Assembly (NCBI RefSeq): GCF_001687365.1
Contig: NZ_CM004503.1
Location: 79,493 to 143,492 of the forward strand
Direction of reading: 5' to 3'
Source: Pararhizobium polonicum
GTDB lineage: Bacteria; Pseudomonadota; Alphaproteobacteria; Rhizobiales; Rhizobiaceae
Length of the DNA stretch: 64,000 nucleotides
Position 1 is the stretch's first letter, and every line of letters begins with the position of its first letter. The translations under genes and the position numbers were made by a program. A model generated the notes under the pieces. That model saw only the letters and a list, made by a program, of their open reading frames with translations, searched no databases and was not told where the DNA came from. Positions 58,246 through 64,000 of the stretch are shown here, in pieces.

Positions 58246-59051
58246 CAGCGTGGCTCCATCGTCTGTCCGCCGCGGATGTCGTTGGTGGGCGCGTTGAAGA
58301 ATTGTTCGCGCCGGGCCTGTGCCAGATCCTTTTGTGCTTGTTCCGACTGAAACCAGGTGCCCATCATCGTCGTCTGTTGCGAGACCAGCCCACGCAGCTT
58401 TTGCATCTGAGCGACTTCCTGGGCTGCGATCTGGTGTCCGACCTGCAGTGCCTTCATCTGGCCATCAGCCGTTTCCGACATCGAGCGCAGCGACGACATG
58501 GTGGATTCTTCGCTGGAGAACTGATCGGACGTCAGGCTGGCCGCCTTCAACGTGCCGGCGATCGTGTCGCGATTGGTGTCGGACCAACCCTGATAGCTCG
58601 ACGAGAAGCTCTGGCCGTCCGGCAGATTGCTTTTCATGTCGGCGAAGCTCTGGAAGCGTTGCTTCAGCACGTCGTCGATATTGCCCATCGAGAAGGCGAC
58701 GCCCTGGCCTTGGGCGACGACGCTCTGCAGTTTCGTCAGGTCATTTTCGACCTGCCCCCAGATATGATCCGGAAGCTGGGCGGTGTTCTGCAGCAGGTTA
58801 TTGTAGATGTTGATCTGATTCTGGATCTGCTCGGCGAGTTGGGAGATCTGCTTGATCTGATTGTTGACCTGCTCGGCCGATTTGCCGACGAGACTGATGA
58901 GTTCCGCATTGTTGGCAATCTGCGTCCATTCCGTGGCCTGACCCGTGACGCCGCCCGCTTGGGTCGGAACGGGCAAAGCGACCGGGATAATGATGGCTGC
59001 GATCATGACGGCGCGCGCCGCTTCAAGCGACCGGGAAAAGTGTATCGGCAT
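58242..59051 (-). CDS. trbJ: Conjugal transfer protein TrbJ (VirB5-like)
   Basis: A 269-residue secreted protein with a signal peptide (AVMIAAIIIPVALPVPTQAGG) and long glutamine/asparagine-rich helices (QVNNQIKQISQLAEQIQNQ), the coiled-coil pattern of TrbJ/VirB5 minor pilus subunits. Its start lies 29 bp inside the end of trbE. The final residues have a tail shared with TrbK. It is thought to sit at the pilus tip and contact the recipient. Confidence 0.9.
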   Translation of the reverse strand: MPIHFSRSLEAARAVMIAAIIIPVALPVPTQAGGVTGQATEWTQIANNAELISLVGKSAEQVNNQIKQISQLAEQIQNQINIYNNLLQNTAQLPDHIWGQVENDLTKLQSVVAQGQGVAFSMGNIDDVLKQRFQSFADMKSNLPDGQSFSSSYQGWSDTNRDTIAGTLKAASLTSDQFSSEESTMSSLRSMSETADGQMKALQVGHQIAAQEVAQMQKLRGLVSQQTTMMGTWFQSEQAQKDLAQARREQFFNAPTNDIRGGQTMEPRW

Positions 59052-61485
59052 GGGCGATCCCCCTTTGCTGGAGCCAATGGAGGGGCCAATCCGCCCCGTG
59101 GTCGAAGTGAAGGGCGCGGATGCGCTTCAAGTCCTCCTTGCCGGACGCACCGACGAATGAGAGCGCCACGGGACCGAGCGACATGTCGAACAGCCTGCGG
59201 CCCTCCGGCGAGGCCACGTAATATTCGCGCTTCGGGAGCGCGGTCGCGACGATCTCGATCTGCCGCTCGTTGAAGCCGATGCGCTCATAGAACTCGCGCG
59301 TCCCCGGCTCACGGGCCGCGCCGTTGGGCAGGCATATCTTGGTTGGGCAACTTTCCTTGAGCACGTCGATGATGCCCGAGCGCTCGGCGTCGGAGATCGA
59401 CTGGGTCGCGAGCACCACGGCGCAGTTGGCCTTGCGCAGCACCTTCAGCCATTCCCTGATTTTGTCGCGGAACGTCGGATGACCGAGCATCAGCCAGGCC
59501 TCGTCGAGAATGATGAGGCTGGGCGCGCCCGTCAGCCGCTTTTCGACCCGCCGGAACATGTAGAGCAGGACCGGGACGAGATTACGCTCGCCCATGTTCA
59601 TCAGCTCCTCGATCTCGAAGCACTGGAAGGCACCGAGCGCCAGACCGTCCTCTTCGGCGTCGAGCAACTGGCCCATCGGACCATCGACCGTGTAGTGGTG
59701 GAGCGCGTCTTTGATCGCGCGCATCTGCACGCCCGAGACGAAGTCCGAGAGCGAGCGGCCACGCGATTCCGCCATCAGGGCCAGCTGCCTGGAAATTGCG
59801 TTGCGATAGTCGGGTGTGACAGTGACGCCCTGCAGGGCGACGAGCGTCTCGATCCACTCGGCCGCCCAAGCGCGGTCGCCGTCGGTCGAAAGTTCGGCGA
59901 GCGGGCAGAAGGCTAGCTGCGGCGAGCCCCCCTCCCCGGCCCCGTCGCCGCCGATCTGGTAGTGATCGCCATCAATGCCCAGCGTCAGTGGCAGCATCGA
60001 GCCGCCCTTGTCGAAGGCGAACACCTGGGCGTCTGCGTAACGCCGGAACTGCGCTGCGATCAGCGCCAGCAGCGTCGACTTGCCAGAGCCGGTTGGCCCG
60101 AAAATCAGCGTGTGTCCGACATCGTCAACATGCAGGTTCAGCCGGAACGGCGTAGATCCGGAGGCCACCTGCATCAAGGGTGGCGAGGCCGGCGGATAGA
60201 ATGGGCAAGGTGCTACTGGACTGCCCGACCAGACCGAGTTCAGCGGGATGAGGTCGGCAAGATTGCGGGTGTTGATCAGCGGCTCGCGGATATTGGCGTA
60301 AGACACCCCGGGCAGGCTGCCGAGGAAAGCGTCCGTGGCGTTCAACGTCTCGATGCGTGCGCCGAACCCTTCGGCCTGGATGAGGCGACGGATCGCTTCG
60401 CACTTTTCCTGAAGGCGCGGTTGCTGTTCATCAAACAGAACGATAACCGGCGTGTAATAGCCATACGCGACGAGTTGCGACGCCGTCTCGGCGATAGCGT
60501 CCTCGGTCTCGGCGACCATCATCATGGCATCCTGATCCACCGAACGGCTCTGTGTCTGAAAGAGCTGGTCGAAGAACGGCCGCACCTTCTGCTGCCATTT
60601 CTTGCGAGTGCGCTCCAGCCTCGAGCGTGCCTCCTGCTCGTCGAGAAAGACGAAGCGCGACGACCACCGATAGGTGAGCGGCATCAGGTCGAGACTGTTC
60701 AAGATCCCCGGCCAGCTCTCGGCGGCTAAGCCGTCGATGGCGACGACACCGAGAAAGCGGTTCTCGATGGTCGGGGTCAGACCGTGCTGCAGCTCGGCCG
60801 TGACCAGCCAGTCGAGATACATCGGGATATCGGGCAGGCGGACCGGGTGGTTCTCGCCGGTGATGCAGAAGCGGATGAACTGGAACAGCTCGTCATAGCG
60901 GGCGATCCGGAAGCCCCCGCGTTCTTCGGTTTCCCGCGTCACCATGCGTCGGATGGAGACGACGTTGGCGAGATACTGTTCGACCTCGCGGATGGAGGTC
61001 CGGAAAGAGTCGAGCGCCGTATCGGCATAGGTGGCCGAACGGCTCGCGGTATCCGAATAGACATAGCGTGTTAGCCCGGACCGCCGCGGTTCTGGCGGCC
61101 GCCAGGTCAGGATCAGCGCGTGCCGGCTCTCGAAATGCCCGCTCTCCCGCTCGAAATGAGACCGTCGCTCACTATCGATCGCGCGCGTGACAGGATCAGG
61201 GAAATGGCAAGTGTCCCTGGCCGGATAATCGATCGTCGGTACCCGCAAGGCTTCGACCTGGATCATCCAGCCCGAGCCGAGCCGCGACAGGATCATATTG
61301 ATCTGCCGGCTGACCTCATTTCGCTCAGTGTCTGTCGAGCTTTCGCTGTCCGGACCGGCAAAATACCAGCCGGCCATTAGCGAGCCGTCCTTCAGCAGCA
61401 TCACGCCATTATCGACCAGGCCGGCGTAGGGAACCAGATCGGCGAATGACGGACCGGAGTGTCGGAAGAGTTTTAGTGCGACCAT
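59023..61485 (-). CDS. trbE: Conjugal transfer ATPase TrbE (VirB4-like)
   Basis: An 820-residue VirB4-family ATPase with Walker A GPTGSGKST in the second half, Walker B LIILDEAWLMLG, and the family box (LATQSISD). I chose the ATG at 61485 (MVALKLFRHSG), which fits TrbE; the frame from 61551 adds a leader without homology. It is the largest trb gene and powers pilus assembly and DNA transfer. Confidence 0.93.
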   Translation of the reverse strand: MVALKLFRHSGPSFADLVPYAGLVDNGVMLLKDGSLMAGWYFAGPDSESSTDTERNEVSRQINMILSRLGSGWMIQVEALRVPTIDYPARDTCHFPDPVTRAIDSERRSHFERESGHFESRHALILTWRPPEPRRSGLTRYVYSDTASRSATYADTALDSFRTSIREVEQYLANVVSIRRMVTRETEERGGFRIARYDELFQFIRFCITGENHPVRLPDIPMYLDWLVTAELQHGLTPTIENRFLGVVAIDGLAAESWPGILNSLDLMPLTYRWSSRFVFLDEQEARSRLERTRKKWQQKVRPFFDQLFQTQSRSVDQDAMMMVAETEDAIAETASQLVAYGYYTPVIVLFDEQQPRLQEKCEAIRRLIQAEGFGARIETLNATDAFLGSLPGVSYANIREPLINTRNLADLIPLNSVWSGSPVAPCPFYPPASPPLMQVASGSTPFRLNLHVDDVGHTLIFGPTGSGKSTLLALIAAQFRRYADAQVFAFDKGGSMLPLTLGIDGDHYQIGGDGAGEGGSPQLAFCPLAELSTDGDRAWAAEWIETLVALQGVTVTPDYRNAISRQLALMAESRGRSLSDFVSGVQMRAIKDALHHYTVDGPMGQLLDAEEDGLALGAFQCFEIEELMNMGERNLVPVLLYMFRRVEKRLTGAPSLIILDEAWLMLGHPTFRDKIREWLKVLRKANCAVVLATQSISDAERSGIIDVLKESCPTKICLPNGAAREPGTREFYERIGFNERQIEIVATALPKREYYVASPEGRRLFDMSLGPVALSFVGASGKEDLKRIRALHFDHGADWPLHWLQQRGIAHADTLFPVA

Positions 61486-61495
61486 GCCTGCCCCC

Positions 61496-61795
61496 TCAGA
61501 ACTTGCGCCATGGCGTCGAGGTGGGCCGGTACAGGGACCGATAGGACACATGCCGCAGATAGACGCGGCGCATCAGCGGGTCGGCCTTCGCCATCATCCG
61601 AAGCGCGGCAACCGCGACCAGCCAGATGGCGATGCCGAACAGCGCGGCGTACCAGGTCAGCACGACGAAGATCAGGATCACGGCGGCAAGCGCCGTCAGC
61701 AGCACCAGCTCGCGGTCGGCGCCCATCAGCAGGTTCGGGCGGGACAGCGCGCGATGGACGCGAGAGCGGGCGAGGTTGGAGCCGGGCTCAGCCAT
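61496..61795 (-). CDS. trbD: Conjugal transfer protein TrbD (VirB3-like)
   Basis: A 99-residue inner-membrane protein with two adjacent hydrophobic segments ([25 protein letters not shown] region), typical of TrbD/VirB3. The start at 61795 overlaps the trbC stop, and GGGGGGC precedes it. It cooperates with the TrbE ATPase in pilus assembly. Confidence 0.9.
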   Translation of the reverse strand: MAEPGSNLARSRVHRALSRPNLLMGADRELVLLTALAAVILIFVVLTWYAALFGIAIWLVAVAALRMMAKADPLMRRVYLRHVSYRSLYRPTSTPWRKF

Positions 61796-62192
61796 GAGCC
61801 CCCTCCCCTTCCGGTCGAAGTGTTGCCCACGGTTCGACGAGCCCAGACCCAGTCCGAGTCTCGATCTCGCCGATCGAAGCGCCAGTTGCACCGAAGAGAG
61901 CGACGATCTGGGTCGCGCCGAGCAGCACGCCGCCAACGAGGGCGACGTAGCAAAGCCTTCTAGCGAAGTCATTCAACTCGCCCCCGAAGATCAACATGCC
62001 ACCTGCGATCGCGACGGCCGCGAGCGCGATGAAGCCGGCAACCGGCCCGGTGATGGACTGCTGGATCTGCTGCAGCGGAGATTCCCAGGGCAGACTACCG
62101 CCTGAGGAGGCGAAGGCCGGATCCGCCAGAATGACGCTGGAGACGGCGGCGAATGCCGCAAGTGCAATAGTAATCCTGGTCTTATGCGTCAT
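61788..62192 (-). CDS. trbC: Conjugal pilin TrbC (VirB2-like)
   Basis: A 134-residue prepilin with a long signal sequence ending near [10 protein letters not shown], followed by two hydrophobic helices ([21 protein letters not shown] and [18 protein letters not shown]), the classic VirB2/TrbC pattern; TrbC is processed and cyclised in relatives. The ATG at 62192 overlaps the trbB end by 11 bp; an ATG at 62204 is an alternative. Confidence 0.9.
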   Translation of the reverse strand: MTHKTRITIALAAFAAVSSVILADPAFASSGGSLPWESPLQQIQQSITGPVAGFIALAAVAIAGGMLIFGGELNDFARRLCYVALVGGVLLGATQIVALFGATGASIGEIETRTGSGLVEPWATLRPEGEGAHG

Positions 62193-63153
62193 GGCTATCC
62201 TCATCGATCTGGGCGTAGTGTTCGGTCCGGTAGCGGGAGTTGGTGAAGCCCTCGACATGGATGACTTCGCGGACCCGCCTTCCCTTCCCCGTTCGTTCTA
62301 TCGAGACGATCAGGTCCACCGCTTCGCCGATGACTTCCTGCATCGGCTGCTGGCTTGCCTCGGCGGTCAGTTGCTCGAGCCGGCGGAGAGCCGACATCGC
62401 CGTGTTCGAGTGAATGGTGGTGACGCCGCCGGGGTGCCCGGTATTCCATGCCTTGAGCAGCGTGAGAGCCGCCCCGTCGCGGACCTCGCCGACGATGATG
62501 CGATCGGGCCGCAAGCGCATCGTGCTCTTGAGAAGCCGGGCCATGTCGATCGTGTCACTTGTATGGAGCGCCACGGCGTTCTCGGCCGCGCACTGAATCT
62601 CGGCGGTGTCCTCCAGAATGACGATCCGATCGTCCGGCGCATTCGCGACGATTTCGGCAATGACGGCATTTGCGAGCGTCGTCTTGCCGGAGCCCGTACC
62701 GCCGGAGATCACGATATTCATGCGAGACGCGATTGCGCTGCGCAGAATCGACGCCTGCGCCTCGGTCATGATCTTGTGTTTCACGTAGTCGTCGAGCGGG
62801 ATCAGGCGTGAGGCACGCCGGCGGATCGTGAAGCTCGGTCCGGAAACGACCGGCGGCAGCAAGCCCTCGAACCGGTGGCCTCCGATCGGAAGTTCGCCGG
62901 AGATGATCGGTTGCTCGTCGTCGGCTTCGGACTGTAATGCGTGGGCGACGCTGCCGATGATCACTTCCGCCGCGGCGGAGCTGAGTTGGCCGGCCGGGGC
63001 CACTCCATGACCCAGTCGCTCAATGAAGAGCTTGCCATCGGGATTGAGCATGATCTCGACCACCGTCGCATCATCAAGCGCGACGCAGAGCTGATCGCCG
63101 AGGGCATCCTGGAGTTTCCGGACCAGACGCGAATGGGAGCGCAACTGGGTCAA
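62182..63153 (-). CDS. trbB: Conjugal transfer ATPase TrbB (VirB11-like)
   Basis: A 323-residue VirB11-family hexameric ATPase with Walker [10 protein letters not shown], the Asp box LEDTAEIQC, Walker B region [15 protein letters not shown] and the His box [12 protein letters not shown]. The start is set at the TTG 63153 in a TTGA overlap with the traI stop, giving (M)[19 protein letters not shown], as in Ti-plasmid TrbB. The frame from 63213 lies inside traI. Confidence 0.92.
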   Translation of the reverse strand: MTQLRSHSRLVRKLQDALGDQLCVALDDATVVEIMLNPDGKLFIERLGHGVAPAGQLSSAAAEVIIGSVAHALQSEADDEQPIISGELPIGGHRFEGLLPPVVSGPSFTIRRRASRLIPLDDYVKHKIMTEAQASILRSAIASRMNIVISGGTGSGKTTLANAVIAEIVANAPDDRIVILEDTAEIQCAAENAVALHTSDTIDMARLLKSTMRLRPDRIIVGEVRDGAALTLLKAWNTGHPGGVTTIHSNTAMSALRRLEQLTAEASQQPMQEVIGEAVDLIVSIERTGKGRRVREVIHVEGFTNSRYRTEHYAQIDEDSHDA

Positions 63154-63785
63154 GCGGCACTCCTGATCGCTGCCACGTCGTTCCGGGGGATAGAATAATA
63201 GCCCGGAGGGCAAACCTGCTCGAAGCTGGCACGATCGGCCGGCAGGCTTCCCGCAATGGCGATGGTGTTGCCGATTGCGGCCGGTTGGCCGAGCCGTTGC
63301 ATAGGCCAGCCCGCCCGCTTCAGTATGCGCTCGAAGCGAAGATCAGTGGCGGTGACGATCTCGCTGTAGCCGGCCACCATCGCCCATTGGATGATGCCAG
63401 CGAACAGAGTGAGCGTCGCAAGGTGCAGTTGGCTCGCATCCCTCCGTGCCGCAAGGCCGGTATCGACGCAGAAGCGAGAACTCTCGACCCTTCCGGAATG
63501 CGGGCTGAGGGAACCCGTTTCGAGCAACTGAGGGAAGGTTCGCTCCAGCATCGTCGGGCCGGAAGCCGGCAGAAGACGAACGCAGCCGGCGACCATTCCG
63601 CTGTCTGTAATCGCCAAAAGGTAGGTCGGCTTGCAATCATCGTACTGGTCGCGCTCTTCCCCTGCGGTGATGGAGACGTCCCATTCGAGACGTTCACCGA
63701 AGACCGTCGCGCGAAGACGGTGCATCTGTTTGAGGAAGCTTAGACTACGTTCGTATTGGTCCGGCGAGACTGTCAGTATCCGCAT
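63150..63785 (-). CDS. traI: Acyl-homoserine-lactone synthase TraI (LuxI family)
   Basis: A 211-residue LuxI-family synthase making the 3-oxo-octanoyl homoserine lactone that activates TraR in Ti plasmids. It has the LuxI hallmarks RLRATVFGERLEWDV (conserved R, F and W), the E/D pair in the following loop, and RVESSRFCVD. The second ATG (63785) has GGAG at six bases; the first (63788) is too close. It is the first gene of the trb operon, and both tra boxes lie upstream. It looks intact although traR is broken. Confidence 0.93.
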   Translation of the reverse strand: MRILTVSPDQYERSLSFLKQMHRLRATVFGERLEWDVSITAGEERDQYDDCKPTYLLAITDSGMVAGCVRLLPASGPTMLERTFPQLLETGSLSPHSGRVESSRFCVDTGLAARRDASQLHLATLTLFAGIIQWAMVAGYSEIVTATDLRFERILKRAGWPMQRLGQPAAIGNTIAIAGSLPADRASFEQVCPPGYYSIPRNDVAAIRSAA

Positions 63786-63843
63786 CATGATCTCCGCATG
63801 AACAGGTCATGCGAACAGAAATCATCTCGCGACGCGTGTGCCT

Positions 63844-63861
63844 ACGTGCAGATTTGCACCC
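63844..63861. promoter_or_regulatory. tra box (TraR binding site), traI-proximal
   Basis: ACGTGCAGATTTGCACCC is an 18-bp near-palindrome matching the known tra box ATGTGCAGATCTGCACAT at 14 of 18 positions. It is 59 bp upstream of the traI start, where TraR with its lactone would activate the traI-trb promoter. Confidence 0.88.
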
Positions 63862-63932
63862 AGTGATTCTACCGAGTCGGTGTTCCAGGGCGCGAAATGC
63901 GAGCCGTGGAGAGCTGCTAAATGCCGACACGG

Positions 63933-63950
63933 ATGTGCAAATCTGCACCT
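63933..63950. promoter_or_regulatory. tra box (TraR binding site), distal
   Basis: ATGTGCAAATCTGCACCT matches the tra box consensus at 16 of 18 positions. It is 89 bp from the first box. In Ti plasmids two or more boxes lie between traI and the divergent repABC replication genes, driving both, so repA is expected just beyond the right edge. The last 50 bases hold nothing further I can identify. Confidence 0.88.
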
Positions 63951-64000
63951 CAGGGCAACCATCCAGAGCAACCAAAATCCCCCTTAACCCACGGAATGTA

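Overview
This window reads as part of a large conjugative, opine-catabolic plasmid of the Rhizobiaceae (Agrobacterium/Rhizobium; Ti-plasmid or pAtK84b type). The evidence is a complete traI-trbBCDEJKLFGHI conjugation operon with two tra boxes at the right end, a quorum-sensing activator gene traR, a full nopaline-catabolism region (nocR, nocPTQM, noxA/noxB, arginase, ornithine cyclodeaminase), and high-GC alphaproteobacterial coding throughout. I saw no vir genes and no T-DNA genes here. Family and symbol calls rest on remembered sequence features, not on database searches.

Layout. (1) 1-7820: an ABC-type oligopeptide-family uptake operon (minus strand, running off the left edge) with an embedded glycerophosphodiester phosphodiesterase. 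It is divergent from a histidine phosphatase and a SorC-type regulator, and resembles an agrocinopine-like (phosphodiester opine) catabolic unit. (2) 7855-22276: traR, split by a 13.7 kb Tn3-family transposon (8260-21971; 38-bp terminal inverted repeats; TAGAA target duplication). A second Tn3-family transposon (9427-18200; TTGTT target duplication) lies inside the tnpA of the first. Removing both restores a 234-codon traR and a roughly 991-codon tnpA. (3) 22290-30006: the nopaline oxidase-arginase-opine dehydrogenase-ornithine cyclodeaminase-DUF3422 operon, of which traR is the last gene. (4) 30615-40117: hyuA/hyuB, a LysR regulator, the nocPTQM nopaline transporter and divergent nocR. (5) 40419-51084: a second opine-type module with an aldehyde dehydrogenase, a polyamine-type ABC transporter with a fused permease, a decayed opine dehydrogenase, a three-subunit opine oxidase and a LysR regulator. 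(6) 51100-53240: a scar with ROK-family fragments, a partial second copy of trbI, and a HAD phosphatase gene. (7) 53504-63950: the trb/traI operon and its tra boxes, presumably facing repABC beyond the right edge.

How it works together. Nopaline would enter through NocPTQM, be oxidised by the Nox oxidase to arginine and 2-oxoglutarate, and arginine would go to ornithine (arginase) and proline (ornithine cyclodeaminase). NocR would induce this regulon and, in the ancestral arrangement, traR at the end of the operon. TraR with the TraI-made acyl-homoserine lactone would then switch on trb through the tra boxes. In this plasmid that wire is cut: traI, trb and the tra boxes look intact, but the only traR in the window is broken by the nested transposons.
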